Assembly (NCBI RefSeq): GCF_002844235.1
Contig: NZ_PGTS01000003.1
Span: forward strand, 62,001-126,000
Source of the DNA: Thalassospira povalilytica
GTDB taxonomy: Bacteria > Pseudomonadota > Alphaproteobacteria > Rhodospirillales > Thalassospiraceae
Reading direction: 5' to 3'
DNA length: 64,000 nt
Part shown: one piece after another, positions 38,161 through 46,021 of the stretch
Layout: each line of letters begins with the position of its first letter
How positions within the stretch are numbered: the stretch's first letter is position 1
Translations under genes and position numbers: made by a program
The notes under the pieces: generated by a model
What the model saw: only the letters and a program-made list of their open reading frames with translations
Databases searched by the model: none
What the model was told of the DNA's origin: nothing

Positions 38161-38829
38161 ATGCGCCAACACAACTGGAAGCGCACCGTATCGGGGTTGA
38201 TAGCAGGCATACTCGCCCAATCTGCCATTGTTTCAATGGCATCAGCAGGCGAGACCCTTAATTTTCGCGTCCTCAAGGACGGCGAACCGATTGGTCACGA
38301 GACAGTCGAAATCACACCGACAGATACGGGACATACCGTCAGGATAGAAACCCTGACCGATGTCAGCGTGCTGTTCCTGAAGTTCCATTACGACCATCAG
38401 CGCACCGAGATTTGGCAAAACGACGCGCTGGCTTCGGTCGAAACCACCACCAATGATGACGGCACACACTATAGCTGGCAGGCAAGCTATGATGGTGATT
38501 GTTACCAGCTTGTCGGCAAGGGTGTCGGAAAACGCGACGCCTGTGACGGTGCCTGGCCCCTAAGTTTGTGGTCCGAAGACGTCACAACCAAAACCAGCCT
38601 CTATAGCGTCATTGATGCCGAACCTTATGGCGTAGAAATCCGGAAGGTCGGCACAGAAAATGTAATGATCGAAAACCGGGAAACACCGGCGACACATTAC
38701 ATCATGTCAGGGGATGTCCAGCGCGACCTTTGGTACGGTCCTGACAAAAAACTGCTGAAAACCAGCTTCAAACGAAAGGGTTACGACATCGACTTCATTC
38801 GGGTTGATGCGATGAGCCTTCACAAATAA
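38161..38829 (+). CDS. DUF6134-family exported protein
   Basis: About 222 residues from ATG at 38161, with GGGGGA five bases upstream. A Sec signal runs to about VSMASAG, so the protein is periplasmic or outer-membrane-associated. The mature part matches DUF6134: LNFRVLKDGEPIGHETVEI near the N-terminus, VLFLKFHYDHQRTEIWQNDALAS, TTTNDDGTHY and a C-terminal RDLWYGPDKKLLKTSFKRKGYDI. The family is beta-rich and of unknown function. It lies 32 bp after the SCP2 gene and 54 bp before fadL, in one operon, which suggests a part in lipid uptake at the cell surface. That role is inference. Confidence 0.82.
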   Translation: MRQHNWKRTVSGLIAGILAQSAIVSMASAGETLNFRVLKDGEPIGHETVEITPTDTGHTVRIETLTDVSVLFLKFHYDHQRTEIWQNDALASVETTTNDDGTHYSWQASYDGDCYQLVGKGVGKRDACDGAWPLSLWSEDVTTKTSLYSVIDAEPYGVEIRKVGTENVMIENRETPATHYIMSGDVQRDLWYGPDKKLLKTSFKRKGYDIDFIRVDAMSLHK

Positions 38830-38883
38830 AAGCGGGCGTTTCGAATTAAGAATTTGAAGCGTTTAAGATTAAGGGAGAAACTG

Positions 38884-40194
38884 ATGTCAAAGCTCAAGAT
38901 GAGCTGCCTCTGGGGGGCAGCTTCGGGTACTGCAATTTTGTGTGCATTGGCAACCATTGGCACTGCACACGCTTCGGGTTTCCAGGTCCGCGAAACCAGC
39001 GGCACACTGCAAGGGTCAAGCTTTGCAGGGATGTCGACACTGACCACCGATGCTTCCACAATGTCCTACAACCCCGGCTCGGTCGGACAATACACCGAGA
39101 CAACATACAGTGCCGGCGTCACCGTAATTCGGCCAGTCGCAAAAGCGACCAATACTGTCGCAACAGATGGTGCACGTACAACCATTGCCCAAACTGGCGG
39201 CGGCTATAAGGACATGGCAGAAGATGCTGCTGTTCCGAATGCCCATGCAGTCTGGAAACTCAACGAACAAATTAATCTCGGTGTATCAATCACTGCCCCT
39301 TGGGGTCTGGTAACAGATAACGACTCAGATTTCGCAGGGCGTTTCTTTGGTACAACATCCAAAATCAAAACCGTCAATATCAAGCCCGTGATGGCGTATC
39401 GCTTTGACAACGGCCTGAGCATCGGAGCTGGGCCGCAAATTCAGCGTTTTGAAGCAAGATTGGACAAAGCTGTTCCATCTTTGGCCGGTGCCAAGACGGA
39501 AGGGAACTCATCGCTTAAAGGCGATGATATCGGGTATGGCTGGACAGCTGGCCTTAACTGGGAGCTTACCGACGCAACCCGCCTTGGTCTGTCCTACAAT
39601 TCCGAAGTCGATCACAAACTCGAAGGCAAGATCAAGTTTGACAGCGCTGCGAAAGGCCTTCTGACCCCTTATACTGATCGCAATGCTTCGGCAAAGATCA
39701 CAACCCCAGAAGCCATTGCATTCGGGATGTCCCACGATATCGACGATCAATGGACAATTATGGGCGACGTCCAATGGACGAACTGGAACTCGGTGAGTGA
39801 GCTGGTCTTTAACTATGACGGCCTAATCAACAGCAACCTTTCCACCAGCGGCAGCACAACCGAATATTACAACTGGGGATCGTCATGGTTCGGGGCACTC
39901 GGTGCACGTTACCAGCATGATGAAAACTGGGCCTTCACCGGGGGTATTGCTTATGACGAGACCCCGATCAAAACCCGCAACCGTAATGTGCGCTTACCCG
40001 ATTCCGATCGTTATTGGGTATCGTTTGGCACCACCTACAAGGTTGCTGACTGGGTGGATGTGAATCTTGGATACACCCACATTTTCGCTAAGTCTGCACG
40101 GGTAGATCACACCTCTGCAGCACTTGGTAACTATGCAGCAGACTATGATGCAAAAGTCGACATCATCGCTCTGCAGGCGAATTTCAAGTTCTGA
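38884..40194 (+). CDS. fadL: FadL-family outer-membrane long-chain fatty-acid transporter
   Basis: About 436 residues from ATG at 38884, with GGGAG before it. The signal peptide ends near AHA, and the mature protein begins SGFQVRETSGTLQGSSFAGMST, the FadL N-terminal hatch motif (usually NAF-type), followed by a 14-strand-type barrel ending in Phe (LQANFKF). FadL carries hydrophobic compounds, chiefly long-chain fatty acids, through the outer membrane. It is the last gene of the SCP2-DUF6134-fadL operon, immediately upstream of fadD. Confidence 0.9.
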   Translation: MSKLKMSCLWGAASGTAILCALATIGTAHASGFQVRETSGTLQGSSFAGMSTLTTDASTMSYNPGSVGQYTETTYSAGVTVIRPVAKATNTVATDGARTTIAQTGGGYKDMAEDAAVPNAHAVWKLNEQINLGVSITAPWGLVTDNDSDFAGRFFGTTSKIKTVNIKPVMAYRFDNGLSIGAGPQIQRFEARLDKAVPSLAGAKTEGNSSLKGDDIGYGWTAGLNWELTDATRLGLSYNSEVDHKLEGKIKFDSAAKGLLTPYTDRNASAKITTPEAIAFGMSHDIDDQWTIMGDVQWTNWNSVSELVFNYDGLINSNLSTSGSTTEYYNWGSSWFGALGARYQHDENWAFTGGIAYDETPIKTRNRNVRLPDSDRYWVSFGTTYKVADWVDVNLGYTHIFAKSARVDHTSAALGNYAADYDAKVDIIALQANFKF

Positions 40195-40262
40195 TCTGCT
40201 ATAATGCCTGGCATGGGGCGGCAATAGCCGCCCCGACCGGGTTGCTTTTTTTTGCCCGCAAA

Positions 40263-40278
40263 GTGACGTTAACGTAAT
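40263..40278. promoter_or_regulatory. LiuR-like operator in front of fadD
   Basis: GTGACGTTAACGTAAT with core ACGTTAACGT at 40266-40275. It ends within the ribosome-site region of fadD, so a bound regulator would block transcription starting upstream of it. A partial second copy, GAGTTAACGC, follows at 40281. Confidence 0.7.
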
Positions 40279-40291
40279 GGAGTTAACGCAA

Positions 40292-41983
40292 GTGAACAAA
40301 GTAAACGTTCAAGAATCCCCTATCCTGATAAACGGCGTTGATGTCAGCACGCCCATTCAGACGCGTCTGGTTCACGAGATTTTTGATTCCGCGGCCAAGC
40401 GGTTTCCGCAACGCCCGTGTCTGGATTTTCTGGGAAGGATCTATGATTACAAAACCATCGCCGAGCAGGTTGATCGTGCCGCCGAAGGGTTCAAGCAACT
40501 GGGCGTGCGCAAAGGCGACAAGGTCGGCCTTTGCCTGCCAAACACGCCTTATTATGTCGTATGTTATTACGCGATTTTGAAATGCGGCGGCGTGGTGGTC
40601 AATTTCAACCCGCTTTATGCCAAGCGTGAAATTGCCTATCAGATCGAGGATTCCGGCTGTCGCATGATGGTGACGCTGAACCTCAAACAGATTTACCCCA
40701 AGGTTGCTGCCTGCCTGGATGAAACCTGTCTCAAACGCATTGTTGTTTGCGAGATGAGCGACATCCTTCCGCCGGTCAAAAGCGTTCTGTTTTCGCTGTT
40801 CAAACGCAGCGAACTGGCCGAAGTCCCGAATGATCTGCGTCATATTGCCTATGAGCGGGTCATTGGCTGCAAGCCGGTTGAAACTGTAGCCGATGTGTCG
40901 GTCGAAGACCTTGCCGTTCTGCAATATACCGGCGGAACCACCGGTCGCCCCAAAGGGGCAATGCTGACCCACGCTAATCTGAGCGCCAATGTCGATCAGT
41001 TGACCCGCTGGATGCCCGATGCCCATCCCGGACACGAAGTCACGCTTTGTGTTCTGCCGTTTTTCCACGTGTTCGCAATGACAGTGGCACTCAATACTTC
41101 AATCAATCTTGGAGCAGAACTTGTACTGCATCCAAGGTTTGAGCTCGGCGCCCTTCTGAAGTCGCTCGACAAGAAAAAGGTCACCATCTTCCCGGGGGTT
41201 CCGACCATCTATACGGCGATCAACAATTCGCCTGAAACACCCAAACACGATCTGTCACATATCCGGTGCTGCATTTCCGGTGGTGCCCCCCTGCCGGTCG
41301 AGGTCAAGCACCGCTTTGAAGACATCACCGGCTCGAAAGTGGTTGAAGGATACGGACTTTCCGAAGCCAGCCCGGTTTGCACCTGCAACCCGGTCAAAGG
41401 CGAAAACAAGGAAGGGTCCATCGGCTTGCCATTGCCAGGTACCGAAATCGAAATAAGGTCACTTGCCAACCCGTCCCAGACCATGCCGGTCGGCGAGAAA
41501 GGCGAAGTCTGCATTCGCGGTGCACAGGTTATGCCGGGTTACTGGCAGAACAACGCCGCAACGCAAGATGCCTTCATCGACGGATGGCTCCGAACCGGCG
41601 ATGTCGGATATCAGGATGATCAGGGATATACTTTCCTTGTTGATCGCCTGAAGGATGTCATTCTGTGCAGCGGCTATAACGTATATCCTCGTGCGATTGA
41701 GGAAGCACTGTATCTGCATGAACAGATTGCAGAAGTCACCTGTATCGGTGTTCCCGATCAATATCGCGGTCAGGCCCCAAAAGCCTTTGTCCGGCTGAAA
41801 GACGGTGTCACCGATGTGACCCCTGATGATTTGCGTGCCTTTCTGGATGACAAGATTTCAAGAATCGAGATGCCCCGCGAAATCGAAATTCGCGAGGAAC
41901 TTCCAAAAACCATGGTCGGCAAACTGTCGAAAAAAGAACTGGTCGAGGAAGAACGCCTGAAGCGAGAGGGAAAAACGTCTTAG
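40292..41983 (+). CDS. fadD: Long-chain fatty-acid CoA ligase
   Basis: About 563 residues from GTG at 40292, which has TGGAG nine bases upstream. An ATG at 40277 in the same frame has no ribosome site and overlaps the operator. AMP-binding enzyme motifs are clear: P-loop YTGGTTGRPKGAMLTH near residue 214, GYGLSEASPV near 350, GWLRTGDVGY near 433 and DRLKDVILCSGYNVYP near 455, with the catalytic Lys in TMVGKLSKKEL. It activates fatty acids with ATP and CoA as they enter the cell. It precedes the merR gene by 105 bp. Confidence 0.93.
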   Translation: MNKVNVQESPILINGVDVSTPIQTRLVHEIFDSAAKRFPQRPCLDFLGRIYDYKTIAEQVDRAAEGFKQLGVRKGDKVGLCLPNTPYYVVCYYAILKCGGVVVNFNPLYAKREIAYQIEDSGCRMMVTLNLKQIYPKVAACLDETCLKRIVVCEMSDILPPVKSVLFSLFKRSELAEVPNDLRHIAYERVIGCKPVETVADVSVEDLAVLQYTGGTTGRPKGAMLTHANLSANVDQLTRWMPDAHPGHEVTLCVLPFFHVFAMTVALNTSINLGAELVLHPRFELGALLKSLDKKKVTIFPGVPTIYTAINNSPETPKHDLSHIRCCISGGAPLPVEVKHRFEDITGSKVVEGYGLSEASPVCTCNPVKGENKEGSIGLPLPGTEIEIRSLANPSQTMPVGEKGEVCIRGAQVMPGYWQNNAATQDAFIDGWLRTGDVGYQDDQGYTFLVDRLKDVILCSGYNVYPRAIEEALYLHEQIAEVTCIGVPDQYRGQAPKAFVRLKDGVTDVTPDDLRAFLDDKISRIEMPREIEIREELPKTMVGKLSKKELVEEERLKREGKTS

Positions 41984-42028
41984 TTGCAGTGCGTTAGCGT
42001 CATCAAACACACACTGGAAAAAATCCAA

Positions 42029-42076
42029 GTGACGTTAACGTAAACTAATTGACGTTAAGATAAAAATATATACGAT
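42029..42076 (+). promoter_or_regulatory. Promoter and double LiuR-like operator before the merR/beta-oxidation operon
   Basis: GTGACGTTAACGTAAA (42029-42044) is followed one turn or so later by TTGACGTTAAGATAAA (42049-42064). The second overlaps a likely -35 TTGACG (42049) with a TATA-rich -10 near 42067-42076. The arrangement suggests autoregulation of the MerR protein and control of the genes behind it. A weaker match, GCGTTAGCGT, lies at 41991-42000. Confidence 0.7.
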
Positions 42077-42088
42077 TAGGGGCGAAAA

Positions 42089-42493
42089 ATGACCAAACTT
42101 GATGACCGGTTTTACACCGTTCCCGAACTGGCCAAGGATTTGGGGATCACGCCGCGCACCATCCGGTTTTACGAGCAAAAGGGCCTTGTAAATCCGCAGC
42201 GTGCCGGCACCACCCGGGTCTATACCCGCCAGGACCGTGCGAAGCTTCTGATCATTTTGCGCGGCAAACGACTGGGGTTCAGCCTGAACGAGATTGCAGA
42301 TTATCTGGATCTCTATGGCGCGGATCCCACACAGGCAGAACAGATCAAAATGTTGCTGCGTCGTGTCCGGGGACGGATTTCCGATCTGGAGGAACAGCGC
42401 CAGGCACTGGACGTCACGTTGGATGAATTGCGCGACATCGAACAACAATCGATTGATGCGCTTGAAGAAAAAGGAATCAATCCGGATTCGTAA
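42089..42493 (+). CDS. liuR: MerR-family transcriptional regulator, LiuR-like
   Basis: A 134-residue MerR protein: winged helix-turn-helix FYTVPELAKDLGITPRTIRFYEQKGLV, TRVYTRQDRAKLLIILRGKRLGFSLNEI, then a long dimerisation helix (QIKMLLRRVRGRISDLEEQRQALD). No metal-binding cysteines are present, so it is not a metal sensor. LiuR-type MerR proteins control branched-chain amino-acid and fatty-acid degradation and bind palindromes like the one repeated three times here. It is first in the operon with thiolase, FadB and acyl-CoA dehydrogenase; its own promoter carries two sites. The ligand is probably an acyl-CoA, by inference. Confidence 0.82.
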   Translation: MTKLDDRFYTVPELAKDLGITPRTIRFYEQKGLVNPQRAGTTRVYTRQDRAKLLIILRGKRLGFSLNEIADYLDLYGADPTQAEQIKMLLRRVRGRISDLEEQRQALDVTLDELRDIEQQSIDALEEKGINPDS

Positions 42494-42538
42494 CAAGATC
42501 CCCGGATCAGAGGACAGCTCAGGAAGGAAGACATAGCC

Positions 42539-43675
42539 ATGACCAACGCCGTTATTGCCGGATATGTCCGGTCGCCATTCACCCCGGCCCGCAAAGGGGC
42601 CCTTGCCAAGGTCCGTCCTGATGACCTGGCGGCACAGGTCGTAAAAGGTCTGGTCGAAAAGACCGGCATTGATCCCAAAGCAATCGAAGATTTGATTCTT
42701 GGTTGCGCCTTTCCGGAAGGCGAACAGGGCTTCAACGTTGCCCGGCTGGTCACCTTCCTTGCAGGTCTTCCGCGCTCTGTTGCCGGTGTCACAGTCAACC
42801 GGTTCTGCGGATCGTCGATGCAATCGATCCATCAGGCTGCCGGCGCAATTGCCATTGGTGCAGGCGAAGCATTTATCTGTGCCGGTGTTGAAAGCATGAC
42901 CCGTGTCCCGATGATGGGCTTTAACCCGCTTCCCAACCCGGAACTTTATAAAACCATGCCCGAAGCCTATATGGGCATGGGCGATACCGCCGAAAACGTT
43001 GCCGCCAAATACAGCCTAAGCCGTGCCGATCAGGAAGCTTTTGCGGTCGAAAGCCACAAACGCGCGGCGAGCGCGCAGGCTGCCGGAAAGTTCGTTGATG
43101 AAATCATCCCGATCCAGACCAAAGATGGCGTCGTTTCCGAAGATGGCTGCATTCGTGGTGACACAACGGCCGAAGGTCTCGCAGACCTGAAACCGGCCTT
43201 CCGCGCTGATGGTGTGGTGACTGCCGGTACCTCGTCGCCACTGACCGATGGTGCATCTGCGGTTCTGGTATGCTCCGAAGAATTTGCAGCCAAAAACGGT
43301 CTGACCCCGCTTGCCCGCATCAAATCGGTTGCGGTTGACGGTTGCCTGCCCGAAATCATGGGCATTGGTCCGGTTGGCGCGTCGAAAAAGGCATTGGCAC
43401 GTGCCGGCCTGACATCGGCGGACATTGACGTTACCGAACTGAACGAAGCGTTTTCGTCCCAGGCAATGGCAAGCATTTCCGATCTCGGACTTGATGGTGC
43501 CAAGGTCAATATCGATGGCGGTGCATTGGCCATCGGTCATCCACTGGGGGCGACCGGTGCGCGTATCGTCGGCAAGGCGGCAAGCATCCTGAAACGTGAC
43601 GGCGGCAAATATGCGCTGGCCTCGCAATGCATTGGCGGGGGTCAGGGGATCGCGACCATTCTGGAGGCGATGTAA
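42539..43675 (+). CDS. fadA: Acetyl-CoA C-acyltransferase (3-ketoacyl-CoA thiolase)
   Basis: A 378-residue thiolase with nucleophile Cys90 (NRFCGSSMQS), His334 (IGHPLGATG) and the second Cys364 (SQCIGGGQG). It performs the last step of beta-oxidation, splitting 3-ketoacyl-CoA. Length is slightly short of the usual 390 but complete. AGGAAGG precedes the start. Its stop overlaps the fadB start by one base (TAATG), the usual fadA-fadB coupling. Confidence 0.94.
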   Translation: MTNAVIAGYVRSPFTPARKGALAKVRPDDLAAQVVKGLVEKTGIDPKAIEDLILGCAFPEGEQGFNVARLVTFLAGLPRSVAGVTVNRFCGSSMQSIHQAAGAIAIGAGEAFICAGVESMTRVPMMGFNPLPNPELYKTMPEAYMGMGDTAENVAAKYSLSRADQEAFAVESHKRAASAQAAGKFVDEIIPIQTKDGVVSEDGCIRGDTTAEGLADLKPAFRADGVVTAGTSSPLTDGASAVLVCSEEFAAKNGLTPLARIKSVAVDGCLPEIMGIGPVGASKKALARAGLTSADIDVTELNEAFSSQAMASISDLGLDGAKVNIDGGALAIGHPLGATGARIVGKAASILKRDGGKYALASQCIGGGQGIATILEAM

Positions 43676-45999
43676 TGACCACCATCAAACAGGTTGCCGT
43701 TATCGGCGCCGGTGTGATGGGCGCGGGGATCGCTGCCCATATCGCCAATTCCGGGACCCCGGTCCTGCTGCTTGATATCGTTCCCGACGGGGCAAAAAAC
43801 CGCAACGCGGTTGCCGAAGGCGCGGTTGCCAAAATGCTGAAAACCGATCCGGCCCCGTTCATGTCCAAACGGGTCGCCAAGCTGATCACATGCGGCAATA
43901 TCGAGGATGACCTTGATAAAATCGCCAAGTGTGACTGGATCATCGAGGCCGTCATTGAACGCCTTGATATCAAGCAGGATCTGTATCGCAAGATTGATGC
44001 CGTCCGCGCCAAGGGATCGGTCGTTTCATCCAACACCTCGACCATTCCGCTTGCCACCCTGATTGGCGGCATGGATGACAGCTTTGCCCAGGACTTCATC
44101 ATCACCCATTTCTTCAACCCGCCGCGCTATATGCGTTTGCTGGAACTGGTTGGATCGGGTGTCACCCGTGATGGCGTTATTGACATGGTTGCCGATTTTG
44201 CTGATCGCAAACTGGGCAAGACCTGTGTTACCTGCCATGACGAGCCGGGCTTTATTGCCAACCGTCTGGGTGTCTACTGGATTCAGGCGGCCATGGTCGA
44301 AGCCATGGATCGCAAACTGACCGTCGAGGAAGCCGACAGCGTCATTGGCCGCCCGTTTGGCATTCCCAAAACCGGTGTTTTCGGCCTGATGGATCTTGTT
44401 GGTCTGGATCTGATGCCCCATGTGCAGTCGAGCATGGCGGGGCTTCTCGATAAATCAGATCCGTTCCATGCCATTTACCGCGAAAGTGAACTGGTCGGCA
44501 AACTGATTGCCGATGGTTATACCGGTCGCAAGGGCAAAGGCGGGTTCTATCGCCTGAACCGTGATGGCGGTGAAAAGATCAAGGAATCGGTTGATCTGCA
44601 AACCGGCGAATTTTCCCAATCTGAAAAGGCTCGCATCAGCAGTGTTCGCGCCGCCGGCAAGGACCCGCGCAAGATGATGGAAGCAACCGACAAGGGCGGT
44701 CAATATGGCCGTGCCGTTATGGGTAAAACCCTTGCCTATGCTGCCTTTATTGCCGAGTCCGCGGCAAACTCCATCCTTGATGTCGATGATGCGATGAAGC
44801 TCGGCTATGCATGGAAAACCGGTCCGTTTGAGCTGATTGATGCCATTGGCGTTGATGTCCTGATTTCAATGCTCGAAGAAGACGGCATTGAAGTCCCGGC
44901 CCTGCTGAAAAAGGCTGCTGGCAAATCGTTCTACAAGGTCGAAGACGGTGAACTTTATTACCTCGGCTTTGATGGCGACTACACCAAGGTCACCCGCCCG
45001 GACGGCGTTCTTTTGCTTGAAGACATCAAACGCAAATCCGAACCGGTTGCCGGTAACCGTGCGGCATCGCTTTGGGATATTGGCGATGGTGTCGCCTGCC
45101 TTGAATTCCATACCAAGATGAATGCACTTGATGCGGACGTTCTTGGTGCGATCAAGACATCGATCCGGGCTGTGAAAAAGCAGTTCAAGGCCATGGTGAT
45201 CTATAATGAAGCCAGCAATTTCTCGGCCGGTGCAAACCTTGGTCTGGCATTGTTTGCCGCCAATATCGCCGCATGGCCGGAAATCGAAAACCTCGTTGAA
45301 ACCGGTCAGGAAACCTACAAGGCGCTGAAATATTCGCCTTTCCCGGTGGTTGGTGCGCCAAGTGGCCTTGCCCTTGGGGGTGGCTGTGAAGTGCTGCTTC
45401 ATTGCGATGCGGTTCAGGCGCACGGGGAAACCTATATCGGGCTGGTTGAACCCGGTGTTGGCCTGATCCCGGCCTGGGGCGGGTGTAAGGAAATGATCCG
45501 TCGCTGGGCGGAAAATCCGAAATTCGTCAAAGGCCCGATGGCCCCGAGTGCCAAGGCGTTTGAAATCATCTCGGTCGCGACTGTTGCCAAATCGGCGATG
45601 GAAGCCAAGGAAAACCTGTTCTTCCGCGAAACGGATGGCATCACCATGAACCGTAACCGTTTGCTGGCCGATGCCAAGGAACGCGCACTTTCGATGGTCG
45701 ATGGGTACGACGCCCCCGAAGAATTCACCTATCGCCTGCCGGGCGAGTCTGCACGGGTTGCCTTTGAAATGGCTGTCGATGGTTTCCATCGTCTTGGCAA
45801 GGCAACCGATTATGACCGCGTGGTGGCCGGTGAGTTGGCCAAGGTTCTTGCCGGTGGTGACACCGACGTGACCGAGGAACTGTCCGAAGACGACATTCTT
45901 GAACTGGAACGCGAAGGTTTCATGCGTCTGGTCCGCAACGAAGGCACCATGGCCCGGGTGGAGCATATGCTTCTGACCGGCAAGCCGTTGCGCAACTAA
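43675..45999 (+). CDS. fadB: 3-hydroxyacyl-CoA dehydrogenase / enoyl-CoA hydratase (FadB/FadJ-like)
   Basis: A 774-residue multifunctional enzyme from ATG at 43675, with GGAGG eight bases before it; the open frame begins earlier inside fadA. Domain order is dehydrogenase first (NAD motif IGAGVMGAGIAAHIA at ~9-23, HFFNPPRYMRLLELV near 143), then the C-terminal dehydrogenase repeat, then an enoyl-CoA hydratase domain from about 475 (FSAGANLGLALFAA, LALGGGCEVLLHCD, IGLVEPGVGLIPAWGG). This order is the reverse of E. coli FadB and is common in alphaproteobacteria. It performs hydration and oxidation of enoyl-CoA, working with the thiolase before it. Confidence 0.93.
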   Translation: MTTIKQVAVIGAGVMGAGIAAHIANSGTPVLLLDIVPDGAKNRNAVAEGAVAKMLKTDPAPFMSKRVAKLITCGNIEDDLDKIAKCDWIIEAVIERLDIKQDLYRKIDAVRAKGSVVSSNTSTIPLATLIGGMDDSFAQDFIITHFFNPPRYMRLLELVGSGVTRDGVIDMVADFADRKLGKTCVTCHDEPGFIANRLGVYWIQAAMVEAMDRKLTVEEADSVIGRPFGIPKTGVFGLMDLVGLDLMPHVQSSMAGLLDKSDPFHAIYRESELVGKLIADGYTGRKGKGGFYRLNRDGGEKIKESVDLQTGEFSQSEKARISSVRAAGKDPRKMMEATDKGGQYGRAVMGKTLAYAAFIAESAANSILDVDDAMKLGYAWKTGPFELIDAIGVDVLISMLEEDGIEVPALLKKAAGKSFYKVEDGELYYLGFDGDYTKVTRPDGVLLLEDIKRKSEPVAGNRAASLWDIGDGVACLEFHTKMNALDADVLGAIKTSIRAVKKQFKAMVIYNEASNFSAGANLGLALFAANIAAWPEIENLVETGQETYKALKYSPFPVVGAPSGLALGGGCEVLLHCDAVQAHGETYIGLVEPGVGLIPAWGGCKEMIRRWAENPKFVKGPMAPSAKAFEIISVATVAKSAMEAKENLFFRETDGITMNRNRLLADAKERALSMVDGYDAPEEFTYRLPGESARVAFEMAVDGFHRLGKATDYDRVVAGELAKVLAGGDTDVTEELSEDDILELEREGFMRLVRNEGTMARVEHMLLTGKPLRN

Positions 46000-46021
46000 C
46001 CGGTCCGGGAGGAAAAGTAAA

